NCBI GenBank assembly: GCA_947494695.1
Contig: CANLWB010000003.1
Span: forward strand, 310,001 to 374,000
Reading direction: 5' to 3'
DNA: 64,000 nucleotides
Origin: an uncultured Flavobacteriaceae bacterium
Lineage (GTDB): Bacteria; Bacteroidota; Bacteroidia; Flavobacteriales; Flavobacteriaceae
Shown one piece after another: positions 7,473-15,987 of this stretch. Every line of letters starts with the position of its first letter. Positions within the stretch are counted from its first letter, which is position 1. The notes beneath the pieces are model-generated. The model had not been told where the DNA came from. It did no database searches and saw only the letters and a list, made by a program, of their open reading frames with translations. The translations under genes were made by a program, and so were the position numbers.

Positions 7473-7857
7473 GATGATCTCATATTTCGGTTTTAAATAA
7501 AAAATTTCTTGAAACGAACTATCCCCGAGGCAGAGCCATAGGGGGTATACTTCGGCAGGCTCAGCACAGGTTTCGCCCGTTTCATTTTGACCTTAAGGGG
7601 TCAAAATTCGAAATTTTGTATTTAGATTCCCGTTTTCAGTTCGGCTACGCTCACTGACCACACGGGAATGACAATTTCAATGGAAACCCCGACGCAGAGC
7701 GTCGAGGAATTCTTTTTGATTAAACAGTACGGAGTTTTGCCTTTTAATAGGCATTAAATTAATCGTACGATGTGTTTTGAAAGTTCCAACTAATATAACC
7801 TAAAAACCTTGACCCCATTTGATTTCCTGGGCTTTTATAGTGTTTTCACCCAAATAC
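7473..7857. repeat. Intergenic cluster of palindromic interspersed repeats
   Basis: No gene is seen. It contains ATTTTGACC-TTAAGG-GGTCAAAAT (7584-7607), ATTCCCGT...ACGGGAAT (7626-7669) enclosing TTCGGCTACGCTCACTGACC, and a CTTCGGCAGGCTCAGCAC segment near 7551. Related segments recur at about 22540-22680 and 61700-61735, indicating an interspersed repeat family. Confidence 0.6.
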
Positions 7858-7908
7858 TTTTTATTAAAACCACTTCAAATTTTTATTCCAAGTTTCTAAA
7901 TCATTATT
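7858..7908. repeat. 51-bp diverged direct repeat, copy 2
   Basis: Partner of 5559-5609 (46 of 51 identical). It forms the immediate leader of the Crp/Fnr-type gene. The bases just before it keep CAAATA, which also occurs in the tRNA-Arg promoter next to copy 1, so the homology may once have extended further. Confidence 0.75.
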
Positions 7909-7915
7909 TTTGAAC

Positions 7916-8554
7916 ATGGCTAACGAATTACTACACCTTAAATTCGACCATGTTTTTGATAGTAACCTCATTAACGAAATTGACAAAATAGGTTCTATCA
8001 GGACATTTTCGAAAGACGATATCATTATCGATATCAATCAACCACTTCAATATATACCGCTTTTATTAAGTGGTAATATTAAAATACTTCGTGAAGATAA
8101 GGATGGTAACGAACTACTCATTTACTTTTTAGAAGCAGGCGAAACCTGTACCATGTCACTTACTTGCTGTATGGGAACTACCAAAAGTAAAATTAGAGCC
8201 GTGGCCGAAAGAGATTCCAGCTTGATTATGATACCGGTACAAAACATGCAAATATGGTTTCATAATAACGAAAGTTGGAGAAATTTTATCCTGGAAAGCT
8301 ATCAAACCCGTTTTGATGAAATGCTGGAAGCCATAGATAATATTGCGTTCATGAAAATGGAAGAACGCCTTTATAAATATCTAATAAATAAAGCTAATCT
8401 TCATACATCTAACTTTGTTATTGCCAAACACCAGGACATTGCAGAAGATCTGCATACCTCTCGTGTTGTTATTTCCAGACTCTTAAAACAACTGGAAAAC
8501 GAAAAGAAAATAAAGCTTAGTAGAAATAAAATTGAGGTCTTCGATATAAAATAA
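7916..8554 (+). CDS. Crp/Fnr family transcriptional regulator
   Basis: A 212-residue protein from ATG 7916; a TTG two codons earlier is a weaker alternative. The N-terminal half is a cyclic-nucleotide-binding-type beta-roll (LQYIPLLLSGNIKILRED, LIYFLEAGETCTMSLTCCMG). The long helix FDEMLEAIDNIAFMKMEERL leads to a Crp-type winged helix whose recognition helix is TSRVVISRLLKQLE. The adjacent Cys pair in SLTCCMG is typical of Bacteroidetes members placed next to sulfur genes, and could sense redox or sulfane sulfur. It precedes the YeeE/YedE-TSUP-persulfide dioxygenase cluster, where two Crp/Fnr-type palindromes (8629-8642, 10454-10469) are plausible targets. Confidence 0.85.
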   Translation: MANELLHLKFDHVFDSNLINEIDKIGSIRTFSKDDIIIDINQPLQYIPLLLSGNIKILREDKDGNELLIYFLEAGETCTMSLTCCMGTTKSKIRAVAERDSSLIMIPVQNMQIWFHNNESWRNFILESYQTRFDEMLEAIDNIAFMKMEERLYKYLINKANLHTSNFVIAKHQDIAEDLHTSRVVISRLLKQLENEKKIKLSRNKIEVFDIK

Positions 8555-8628
8555 CCACTTTAGGGCGCCATTATAACCTTAAAATGGCCTTAAACGTTAA
8601 ATCTCCTCGGTTATTCCTTTATTAAAAA

Positions 8629-8642
8629 GTAACTTTTATTAC
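8629..8642. promoter_or_regulatory. Crp/Fnr-type palindrome upstream of the YeeE pair
   Basis: GTAACTTTTATTAC fits the pattern GTRAC-N4-RTYAC, as does the box before the persulfide dioxygenase gene. It lies 23 bp upstream of a TACATTTG promoter element, a suitable place for an activator. Confidence 0.5.
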
Positions 8643-8664
8643 AGAGTGTCCTTTAGTTTCGGTT

Positions 8665-8672
8665 TACATTTG
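8665..8672 (+). promoter_or_regulatory. Promoter -7 element of the YeeE/YedE unit
   Basis: TACATTTG is a full match to TAnnTTTG, 18 bp before the ATG at 8690. No good -33 box is present at the usual distance, consistent with dependence on an activator bound at 8629-8642. Confidence 0.55.
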
Positions 8673-8689
8673 TAGTAAATTCAACGTAT

Positions 8690-9247
8690 ATGGAACATAT
8701 TTTAGCCCCCTGGCCATGGTATATCTCGGGGCCACTCATCGCTCTAGTTATGTCGCTATTGCTCTATTTAGGTAAAACATTTGGTATGTCTTCTAACCTT
8801 AGAACCATGTGTTCTATGATGGGAGCCGGAAAAGCGGCAAACTTCTTTAAATTTAACTGGAAGGAACAAAAATGGAATTTAATTGTAGTGCTTGGCGCTG
8901 TCATAGGTGGTTTTATAGCCACACAATACCTCTCTGATTCTAGTACGACCGACCTTAATCCAAAAACGGTCGCAGAACTTCAACATATGGGATTTAAAAA
9001 CTCTGGAATTGAGCTAGTTCCAGATGAAATATACAGTTTAGAGGCCTTTACAACTCCAAAAGGACTGCTTCTGCTAATTATAGGAGGTTTTTTAGTGGGT
9101 TTTGGTACTCGTTATGCGGGAGGATGTACCTCTGGGCATGCTATTACAGGACTTAGCAGCTTACAAAAACCGTCATTAATCGCTGTAATTGGTTTTTTTG
9201 TTGGAGGATTAATCATGACTAATTTTATTTTACCCTTAATCTTTTAA
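8690..9247 (+). CDS. YeeE/YedE family membrane protein (sulfur-compound transport)
   Basis: A 185-residue integral membrane protein with about five hydrophobic segments. The family hallmark GTRYAGGCTSGHAITGLSS has the conserved Cys in a G-C-x-S-G-H context. YeeE/YedE proteins carry thiosulfate or related sulfur across the inner membrane using relay cysteines. A second conserved-type Cys occurs in RTMCSMMGAGKA. It is followed 3 bp later by its half-length partner, and in this family the two halves commonly act together. It is predicted to be activated by the upstream Crp/Fnr protein. Confidence 0.85.
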   Translation: MEHILAPWPWYISGPLIALVMSLLLYLGKTFGMSSNLRTMCSMMGAGKAANFFKFNWKEQKWNLIVVLGAVIGGFIATQYLSDSSTTDLNPKTVAELQHMGFKNSGIELVPDEIYSLEAFTTPKGLLLLIIGGFLVGFGTRYAGGCTSGHAITGLSSLQKPSLIAVIGFFVGGLIMTNFILPLIF

Positions 9248-9250
9248 CAT

Positions 9251-9664
9251 ATGAAATATTTAAAGTTTTTACTGGTTGGTATCTTTTTCGGAATTGTTCT
9301 GGTTAAATCTGAAGCCGTTTCATGGTATCGAATTTACGAGATGTTTCGTTTTCAATCCTTTCATATGTATGGCATTATAGGAACAGCTATCGCTTGCGGT
9401 ATATTATTCCTTCAAATGTCTAAAAAGGGTATTATTAAAAACATTCGAGGGGCCAATATTTTAGTTCCCGAAAAAGAAAAAGGCTTTTCAAGATATATTA
9501 TTGGTGGTGTTCTATTTGGGTTTGGTTGGGCACTTATCGGGGCTTGTCCCGGGCCTATGTATATCCTTTTAGGCACAGGAGTGTATAGTATGATTATTGT
9601 AATTGCTGCAGCACTTTTGGGAACATTTATTTACGGGATTTTAAAAGATAAACTTCCTCATTAA
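9251..9664 (+). CDS. YeeE/YedE-type half transporter (DUF6691-like)
   Basis: A 137-residue membrane protein with four hydrophobic segments and the motif GWALIGACPGPMYILLG, whose Cys corresponds to the sulfur-relay Cys of YeeE. It is the short partner of the preceding gene; the two lie 3 bp apart. Its TAA stop overlaps the next ATG by one base (TAATG at 9662-9666), indicating translational coupling with the TauE/SafE gene. Confidence 0.85.
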   Translation: MKYLKFLLVGIFFGIVLVKSEAVSWYRIYEMFRFQSFHMYGIIGTAIACGILFLQMSKKGIIKNIRGANILVPEKEKGFSRYIIGGVLFGFGWALIGACPGPMYILLGTGVYSMIIVIAAALLGTFIYGILKDKLPH

Positions 9665-10458
9665 TGGATACAACTCTGGTCTTAGGATACATTGGAGCGT
9701 TAATTGTAGGGCTGGTTTTGGGGCTCATAGGTGGCGGTGGTTCCATTCTTACCGTTCCTTTACTGGTATACCTTTTGGGGTATAATCCCGTTGTGGCAAC
9801 TGCTTATTCTCTTTTCGTGGTTGGTACATCCTCACTGGTAGGCACCTATCAAAAACATAAAAAAGGCTATGTAGACTTTAAAACTGGTTTGGCATTTTCG
9901 TTTCCATCGTTTGTAGCTGTTTATTTATCCAGACGCTATCTGGTACCTGGTATACCCGATACGATTATAGACTTTGGTGATTATATGCTTACTAAAAACA
10001 TGGGAATCATGATATTTTTTGCTTTTATCATGATATTCGCTTCGTTTTCAATGATTAAAAAACAAAAAAAGAATGGTACACACTTACCCTCTCACCCCTA
10101 TTATAAAACATTTGTTCAGGGATTAATAATTGGAACTATAACTGGCATTATTGGCGCCGGTGGTGGATTTTTATACGTTCCTGCTCTAGTGGTATGGGCG
10201 AATATTCCAATGAAACGTGCCGTAGGAACCTCTTTAATTATTGTAACTATTAACTCTTTGATAGGCTTTATGGGCGATGTTCAAACTTTAGACATAGAAT
10301 GGGGTTTTCTTCTCTCTTTTACAATAATTTCTATTGCTGGTATTATTTTGGGTGTGTTCCTGTCGAAATTTATAAGTGCCAAGAGATTAAAAAAGAGTTT
10401 TGGTTTTTTTATACTCTTTATGGCCGTTTACATTATTTATAAAGAAAGTGCAATGTGA
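9664..10458 (+). CDS. TauE/SafE (TSUP) family sulfite/anion exporter
   Basis: A 264-residue protein with about eight membrane segments. It has the two internal-repeat signatures GLIGGGGSILTVPLLVYLLG (about 18-37) and GIIGAGGGFLYVPALVV (about 159-175). TSUP proteins move sulfite, sulfoacetate or related anions across the inner membrane. Next to a persulfide dioxygenase, which makes sulfite, a role as sulfite exporter is the natural inference. The stop codon lies inside the Crp-type palindrome that precedes the next gene. Confidence 0.85.
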   Translation: MDTTLVLGYIGALIVGLVLGLIGGGGSILTVPLLVYLLGYNPVVATAYSLFVVGTSSLVGTYQKHKKGYVDFKTGLAFSFPSFVAVYLSRRYLVPGIPDTIIDFGDYMLTKNMGIMIFFAFIMIFASFSMIKKQKKNGTHLPSHPYYKTFVQGLIIGTITGIIGAGGGFLYVPALVVWANIPMKRAVGTSLIIVTINSLIGFMGDVQTLDIEWGFLLSFTIISIAGIILGVFLSKFISAKRLKKSFGFFILFMAVYIIYKESAM

Positions 10459-10469
10459 CAATAGTCACA
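10454..10469. promoter_or_regulatory. Consensus Crp-type box TGTGA-N6-TCACA
   Basis: TGTGACAATAGTCACA is a perfect palindrome at the consensus positions of a Crp site (TGTGA-N6-TCACA), overlapping the stop codon of the TSUP gene. A second palindrome, AAACCATTTTGGTTT, follows at 10474-10488. Together they suggest a regulated internal promoter for the persulfide dioxygenase gene. Confidence 0.65.
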
Positions 10470-10547
10470 AACTAAACCATTTTGGTTTTGTAATTTTATA
10501 ATGTCTTAATAAAAAAGCCTCTACAAATAAAAGACCAAGAATTAATC

Positions 10548-11957
10548 ATGAAAATAGAACAAATATATACTGGATGTCTCGCCCAGGGAGCTTATTATAT
10601 AGAATCTAATGGAGAAGTTGCTATTATCGATCCATTACGTGAAACACAGCAATATGTCGATAAAGCAAATAAAGAAGACGCAAAAATCAAATATATTTTT
10701 GAAACTCACTTCCATGCCGATTTTGTTTCTGGACATGTAGATTTAGCAAAGAAAACCGGAGCTATTATTGTTTTTGGTCCCGAAGCCGAAACCGGGTATG
10801 ATGCTCACATTGCAGCAGATCAGGAAACGTTTAAAATTGGAGCTATTACTATTAAAGTGTTGCATACACCTGGGCATACTTTGGAATCGTCAACATTTCT
10901 TCTAATTGATGAAAACGGAGAAAATCATGCTATTTTTAGTGGAGACACGTTGTTTTTAGGGGATGTTGGGCGTCCGGACTTAGCAATTAAATCTAACCTG
11001 ACTAAAGAAGACCTGGCAGGAATGTTATACGATTCTTTGCGTAATAAGATCATGCCTCTTGCAGATAATATTATCGTATACCCCGCCCATGGCGCCGGTT
11101 CTGCCTGCGGAAAAAATTTAAGCAAGGATACCGTTGGGCTTTTGGGAGAACAGAAAAAAACTAATTACGCATTAAGAGCAGATATGACCAAAGAGGAGTT
11201 TGTGGAAGAAGTTTTGGACGGTATCCCACCACCACCACAGTACTTTGCTAAAAATGCAATGATGAATAAATCGGGATACGATAATTTTGAATCGGTGTTA
11301 AAGCGAGGTAATACTGGATTAACCGCCGAAGATTTTGAAGCCATTGCCAATCAGGAAGGGGCTTTGGTTCTCGATGTGAGGCCTCAGGAAGAATTTGTAA
11401 AAGAACATATTCCTAACTCCATATTTATTGGTATTAACGGTGGTTTCGCTCCCTGGGTAGGTGCTTTAATTACAGATTTAAAGCAGCCTATTTTGTTAGT
11501 TACTCCAGAAGGAAGAGAAGAAGAAACCGTAACCAGACTATCTCGTGTTGGTTACGATAATACTTTAGGGTATCTAAAAGGCGGTATTCATGCCTGGAAA
11601 AGCGCCGGTAAAGACATTGAAACTATAGAGTCTATCTCTGCAGAAGTGTTTTCTAACCGCTTTAAAAACGACTCTGTTAGTACCCTGGATGTTAGAAAAG
11701 ACGGAGAGTATAAATCGGAGCATCTGGATAGTGATACCGTACGGCATTTCGCTCTGGACTTTATTAATGACAATATGAGTGCTCTTGATAAAACAAAAAC
11801 GTACCACGTACATTGTGCCGGAGGGTATCGTTCTGTTATTGCCGCATCCATCCTAAAAGCCAGGGGATTTAATGTTATAGATATTGCCGGAGGATTTGCA
11901 GCTATTAAGAAAACAGATTTACCTATAACCAATTTCATCTGTCCCTCAACACTTTAA
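10548..11957 (+). CDS. Persulfide dioxygenase-rhodanese fusion (MBL fold)
   Basis: A 469-residue cytoplasmic protein. Residues 1-240 form an ETHE1/Blh-like metallo-beta-lactamase domain: ETHFHADFVSGH (His54, His56, Asp58), HTPGHTLES, FSGDTLFLGDVGRPDL and YPAHGAGSACGK. It oxidises glutathione persulfide to sulfite with a single iron. Two rhodanese domains follow. The first (about 265-365) lacks a catalytic Cys, with LLVTPEGREEE where the active loop would be. The second (about 375-460) has HCAGGYRS with the active Cys near residue 423 and can move sulfane sulfur. It is the core enzyme of this sulfur module, with TSUP as likely sulfite exit, and has its own Crp-type box upstream. Confidence 0.9.
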   Translation: MKIEQIYTGCLAQGAYYIESNGEVAIIDPLRETQQYVDKANKEDAKIKYIFETHFHADFVSGHVDLAKKTGAIIVFGPEAETGYDAHIAADQETFKIGAITIKVLHTPGHTLESSTFLLIDENGENHAIFSGDTLFLGDVGRPDLAIKSNLTKEDLAGMLYDSLRNKIMPLADNIIVYPAHGAGSACGKNLSKDTVGLLGEQKKTNYALRADMTKEEFVEEVLDGIPPPPQYFAKNAMMNKSGYDNFESVLKRGNTGLTAEDFEAIANQEGALVLDVRPQEEFVKEHIPNSIFIGINGGFAPWVGALITDLKQPILLVTPEGREEETVTRLSRVGYDNTLGYLKGGIHAWKSAGKDIETIESISAEVFSNRFKNDSVSTLDVRKDGEYKSEHLDSDTVRHFALDFINDNMSALDKTKTYHVHCAGGYRSVIAASILKARGFNVIDIAGGFAAIKKTDLPITNFICPSTL

Positions 11958-11958
11958 A

Positions 11959-12228
11959 ATGAACGTGATTTTAGAGATACAAAACTTAAAATGTGGAGGT
12001 TGCGCAAATACCATCATTAAGAAATTATTGGAGATAAAGCCCCTCAACAATATAGATATTGATAATGAAACTAATTCGGTGTCTTTTTCTTATGATAATA
12101 ACGAAACTCTTCTGGAAGTCAAACGAGTATTACATAAAATTGGGTATCCCGTTGCAGGAGAAAAAAACGCCGTAACAACCAAAGCAAAATCTTTTGTTAG
12201 TTGTGCTATTGGTAGGATGAATGGTTGA
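11959..12228 (+). CDS. Heavy-metal-associated (HMA) domain protein
   Basis: An 89-residue protein starting 1 bp after the persulfide dioxygenase stop, so cotranscribed. It has the ferredoxin-like HMA fold with IQNLKCGGCANTIIKKLL (Cys12 and Cys15) and the usual second half LLEVKRVLHKIGYPV. The CxxC pair binds soft metals such as Cu(I). After the HMA domain there is a short tail with one more Cys (FVSCAIGRMNG). Its presence beside persulfide genes suggests copper chaperoning or sulfane sulfur handling; no P-type ATPase partner is nearby. Confidence 0.85.
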   Translation: MNVILEIQNLKCGGCANTIIKKLLEIKPLNNIDIDNETNSVSFSYDNNETLLEVKRVLHKIGYPVAGEKNAVTTKAKSFVSCAIGRMNG

Positions 12229-12360
12229 GAATATTAAATATCTTAATTAAAAAAAGATTTTTTCCGGTTCTGAGTAATGTTGAAAGGTTCAACCTGAATG
12301 TGACTTGGAATATTAATTTCTAGATAAATTCGATTACAACCTAATCAAACTCATGCTCTA

Positions 12361-12636
12361 TTAAACAATCTCGGCGCTTAAACCCGCCTCTAGCAATATG
12401 GTACAACGTGGTTTTAAATCGTCATACTTACCAGTTTTAACAGTACATTTTCCTTTGTAATGTACTATTAAAGAACACTGCTCTGCCTGCTCTGAAGTAT
12501 GGTCACACGCATGAATAAGAGTTTCTATCACGTGATCGAACGTATTAACATCATCATTATATAATACAATTTCATTTAGACCTATTACCTCTTCTTCAAG
12601 TAATAATTCTTCTGAGGCTTTTTCTTTATTACCCAT
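12361..12636 (-). CDS. clpS: ATP-dependent Clp protease adaptor ClpS
   Basis: A 91-residue protein. The core NEIVLYNDDVNTFDHVIETL (about residues 20-39) and the later VHYKGKCTVKTG match ClpS, including the NDD-NT-F/HV positions that bind N-degron side chains and the ClpA/ClpC N-domain. It hands N-end-rule substrates to ClpAP. To my knowledge clpS commonly follows prmA in Flavobacteriaceae; here an M57 protease and a beta-helix gene separate them, which suggests insertions. Confidence 0.92.
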   Translation of the reverse strand: MGNKEKASEELLLEEEVIGLNEIVLYNDDVNTFDHVIETLIHACDHTSEQAEQCSLIVHYKGKCTVKTGKYDDLKPRCTILLEAGLSAEIV

Positions 12637-12675
12637 CTCTCAATTTTTATACTAAAATAATTTATTTTTCTCAAA

Positions 12676-12708
12676 CAAAAGAAAAGGACATCCAAAAAGA
12701 TGTCCCTT
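12676..12708 (-). terminator. Terminator of the M57 protease gene
   Basis: On the minus strand GGGACATC and GGATGTCC form a stem around TTTTT, followed by TTTTCTTTT. It lies 30 bp past the protease stop and 40 bp before clpS. Confidence 0.75.
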
Positions 12709-12738
12709 CTAAATATAAATTTCTTTTTATTAAGAATA

Positions 12739-13617
12739 TTAGTACATATACTGCAATCCAATAATATCATCGGTATCAAACTCGCCATCTACCCCTAAAT
12801 TAAAACATGCTACCATAATTGAATTCGGGTTATAACCAGCAGATGTTCCCGGAATGGCATTGGCACCGATGCTTCCAACGCCTTCATTTACATTTTGACC
12901 ACAACTTTGTCTGGTTTGCCAATCTGTATGTCTAAATCCAACCGAATGTCCAATTTCATGTGTAATAACATGCTCTATAACATTGGTATTAAAATTGCTT
13001 AGACCATATATCTGTACAAACTTATGCGGATTACCATTTACTGGAAATCCAGCAGAACCACCAGTTCCGTTAACATTTGGATTATTATAAACAACCATAT
13101 CTTTATTTTGATAGTTTGTACCAAACGTTAATGTAAAAGAAATTGAAACACCATTTAATTGATTAAAATTATTTACCGCCCATTGTAAGGCTGTTTGCTC
13201 CTTTTGTGTTAAACCTTGTCCACCACCACCAGTAAAGCCAATGATAGAAATATTTTTGCCCTGAGACACTAAATTATTGGTATGATAGTTACGATCCTCA
13301 AGACCACCACCCATGTCCAGATTCATAATCTGTTCTACAGATAGCATAATGTCTTCCTCTACCTGTACCATTGGCGTAGTAGAACCATCCGGTAATAAAA
13401 AATCGACAACTTTTACGTTATTGGTATTTAGATAAAAATCTGACAGCTTTTTCAGCATGGCCTTTGTTATTTTTATTTTATCCTTTGTGGGACCTTCTGC
13501 TTTAATTTCCGGTTCAATTTGAGAATTATCTTCAGGAGTAACCTCTTCTTTTTGGCACGATTGAAATAAAAATGTGGGTAATAGAATGATTAATAAAAGT
13601 ATTTTAAATTTTTTCAT
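12739..13617 (-). CDS. M57-type (HEIGH) zinc metalloprotease lipoprotein
   Basis: A 292-residue protein with a lipoprotein signal (lipobox LFQSC, Cys20). The zinc site EHVITHEIGHSVGFRHTDW gives HExxHxxGFxH, the M57 / dual-action HEIGH metallopeptidase motif, near residues 210-220. The mature start is acidic and followed by an N-terminal pro-like region. Predicted location is the outer membrane surface or periplasm. Such proteases are common in marine Bacteroidetes, in families of near-duplicates. A clear terminator follows. It lies between clpS and the beta-helix gene in what looks like an expanded accessory pocket. Confidence 0.85.
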   Translation of the reverse strand: MKKFKILLLIILLPTFLFQSCQKEEVTPEDNSQIEPEIKAEGPTKDKIKITKAMLKKLSDFYLNTNNVKVVDFLLPDGSTTPMVQVEEDIMLSVEQIMNLDMGGGLEDRNYHTNNLVSQGKNISIIGFTGGGGQGLTQKEQTALQWAVNNFNQLNGVSISFTLTFGTNYQNKDMVVYNNPNVNGTGGSAGFPVNGNPHKFVQIYGLSNFNTNVIEHVITHEIGHSVGFRHTDWQTRQSCGQNVNEGVGSIGANAIPGTSAGYNPNSIMVACFNLGVDGEFDTDDIIGLQYMY

Positions 13618-13728
13618 GATTTAAGGTTTTTAATGATTAAACTAAAGTTTTCGAAAACTAATGATACAAGCCCGATTACTCCAGTCTTCCTTATAGGACA
13701 CTGAAAACATGCGCTTTAAAATAAATTT

Positions 13729-13947
13729 ATTTCTATATTAAAGGTAACTATTTAAAACAGAATATTTATGTGGTTTTTCCGTATTTAATAACGTTTTATC
13801 ACAAAAAACAGATATTCATTGAAGATGTTTTAAGAAAATTACAGTTTTTCAAGCTTTAATGCAACTCAGTTGCTTTTTTTCTAATTGGTGTTAGGTTCAA
13901 GATTATTTCTTTTAAAAGCCCAATAAGCGCTCCTATAACGGGAATGA
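13729..13947 (-). pseudogene. Decayed copy of the prmA 3' end and its downstream region
   Basis: 13848-13916 read on the minus strand gives RNNLEPNTN, stop, KKSN, stop, VALKLEKL, stop. This parallels the true PrmA C-terminus, ERNNLELQQQ...NNWVALKFDKI. The Trp codon has become TGA. The sequence further left (13732-13790) matches the region downstream of prmA (16198-16257) with only transitions among about seven mismatches in 59. The two copies flank the beta-helix gene. The rest of 13618-14052 holds no gene. Confidence 0.7.
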
Positions 13948-14052
13948 TTGAAAACAAAAAGTCAAGATGAGCTCTATGTAATTGATAAAGGGTTCAACCT
14001 TAAATAAGTTAAACCCTTATTTTTATGGTTTACTAAAAAGTAAGAACCATAA

Positions 14053-15987
14053 TTACTCTTTAACAAATATTGAAGTTTGACTTCCAGCAACAACCCAATA
14101 AACCCCCGATTGTAAACGACTAACATTAATACTCATTTCATTTTTCGGACTTTCCGTGCTACTACTTTCCATAATGACCTGTCCTAAAGAATTCAAAACC
14201 TTTATTGAACTTACCAGATTATTAAAACCAGAAATTCGCATTAATCCTTTAGTTGGATTAGGATAAATCTTCAATTTTTCCAAAGAAGCTCCATCTCTAA
14301 TTGCTAATTTATTTTTATTTGCTTTAGCTGTATTCACCCGTGTAATAATCCACTGTTGATTACCACTATTGTTATTTGAAGACCCCATCTGTACGTTTTG
14401 TGCGTTGGCTCCTCCTCCAAGGCCGTCTATTGATACATTAGAGGCATTTCGTTTCTCTAGCCGAAACCGGTTATTTCCTAAAGATACTTTTCTAAAATGT
14501 TGATTCTGGTTCCCATTATTACAGGTCCATAAATGTATATTCTGACCATTCGACCCGCCATTATTACCGTCTATACAGAAATTAGTATTTCGCTTTTTGT
14601 AGGAATAAAAACCATTACCTCGATTAATTTCCTCCCATTGTTGGTTCACATTATTTTGATTGTACGCCCATAGGTGTACATTCTGGCCATTAGTGCCTCC
14701 ATTACCTCCATCTATTGCAAAATTGGAAGCGTTTCCTTTTCTAATAGTTACAAAATTTGAACTACTATTATTACATTGTGAATCTGGAATTTTATCAGTA
14801 ATAGAATTCAAAATTACTTTTGGCTGATATCTAAAACCTGAAAAACCAACTTGTCCAAATTCTACTTTATAGAATCCATCTCCATCACCTTGATCATAAA
14901 TTACTGGTGCAATGGATACCGCGTCATAGTACCAACCATTAGAAACTTCCCAGTTGATTGGTCTGCGTTTTTCTACATTTTTCAATTCACAAGGTAAATA
15001 TAGAAAGTGATCTGACCTAACTTGAGCATTAGTACCATATTCAGCCAAAATTCCTGTCACCCTGGAATCGTTAGCATAACGACCTCTACCATCTCCATAA
15101 GGTCCAAACCCTCTTTCAATCCTAACACCAAAGGAACAACCAACAGACTTAACGCCATGAACATTAATTGTACCTCCAATTGATGAGTGTGGTGATAACA
15201 TTACCGCACTATTGCCATTCGTACACGTTATATTTCGTCCAACAATATCTTTTGCTCCTGTTAGTTCGCGATCCGCAGGTTCTAAGCGAAGACAAATCCC
15301 TCCTGTACTCTGAATATTTTTAAATAGAATTTTACTACCTAACCCTATTTGCACCAGCCCATATCCAAATTCTGCATCTATAACATCCAAATTTTTCAGG
15401 ATCCCACCTTCAGGATAACCACCATTATGACCTCGACCAAATACAAAACAAGCTTGTTGTGTATAGTTTTCTATAACATGCACATTATCAATAAGGAAGT
15501 TTTTTACATTTTCAACCTTTGCCACAATACAAATTTCCGAAAATTCTGCATCACTTACATCTATGGTAAATCTTCCTCCATCTCCTCGAATACTAACATT
15601 TTGCACCGTTTCTCTATTACCTATCCAGAATATTGCTCCCCAAGGGTTGTCATTAGGAGGCAATTTTACTACTGCATTTTTATGAAATACGAGATGTACG
15701 TTACTTTTTAAATGTACAAACTTAAGGTGATAAGTACCTGCAGGAAAATAGATTTTCCCACCATTAGGTCTACTACTTACATCATTAATAGCTGTAGTAA
15801 GTACTTGACTGTCATCTTGGCCATCATTTATTATGGCTCCGTAATCGGTAATAATATTTCTATTAACACCGTTATTAAATGTTTCTGTGTAAAACCTACT
15901 TTCGGCGTCTACTTGAGCTAAAGAGGCTTGAGTAAAAAGTATTGATAAGACAAATACTTTAAAATGAATAAATTTCAGTTTAGTCAT
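14053..15987 (-). CDS. Secreted beta-helix polysaccharide-active protein with ricin-like domain and T9SS sorting tail
   Basis: A 644-residue protein. Signal peptide about 1-24. A pectate-lyase-3-like beta-helix covers about 40-400 (ITDYGAIINDGQDDS, GGKIYFPAGTYHL, then repeated short strands such as NVSIRGDGGRF and NITCTNGNSAVML). Residues about 420-550 hold three ricin/CBM13-type repeats (QQWEEI, QNQHFRKV, NQQWIITRV). The last 75 residues (LKIYPNPTKGLMRISGF, LGQVIM, LQSGVYWVVA) are a type A T9SS sorting domain, so the protein is exported by the Por system. It probably cleaves a marine polysaccharide, but lyase or hydrolase activity cannot be decided. The gene is bracketed by diverged copies of the prmA 3' region. 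Confidence 0.8.
   Translation of the reverse strand: MTKLKFIHFKVFVLSILFTQASLAQVDAESRFYTETFNNGVNRNIITDYGAIINDGQDDSQVLTTAINDVSSRPNGGKIYFPAGTYHLKFVHLKSNVHLVFHKNAVVKLPPNDNPWGAIFWIGNRETVQNVSIRGDGGRFTIDVSDAEFSEICIVAKVENVKNFLIDNVHVIENYTQQACFVFGRGHNGGYPEGGILKNLDVIDAEFGYGLVQIGLGSKILFKNIQSTGGICLRLEPADRELTGAKDIVGRNITCTNGNSAVMLSPHSSIGGTINVHGVKSVGCSFGVRIERGFGPYGDGRGRYANDSRVTGILAEYGTNAQVRSDHFLYLPCELKNVEKRRPINWEVSNGWYYDAVSIAPVIYDQGDGDGFYKVEFGQVGFSGFRYQPKVILNSITDKIPDSQCNNSSSNFVTIRKGNASNFAIDGGNGGTNGQNVHLWAYNQNNVNQQWEEINRGNGFYSYKKRNTNFCIDGNNGGSNGQNIHLWTCNNGNQNQHFRKVSLGNNRFRLEKRNASNVSIDGLGGGANAQNVQMGSSNNNSGNQQWIITRVNTAKANKNKLAIRDGASLEKLKIYPNPTKGLMRISGFNNLVSSIKVLNSLGQVIMESSSTESPKNEMSINVSRLQSGVYWVVAGSQTSIFVKE

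Noticed and set aside
14053-15987. Specific assignment of the beta-helix protein as an iota-carrageenase or pectate lyase
   Set aside because: The fold is clear but I see no catalytic motif that separates these families, so only a general call is made.
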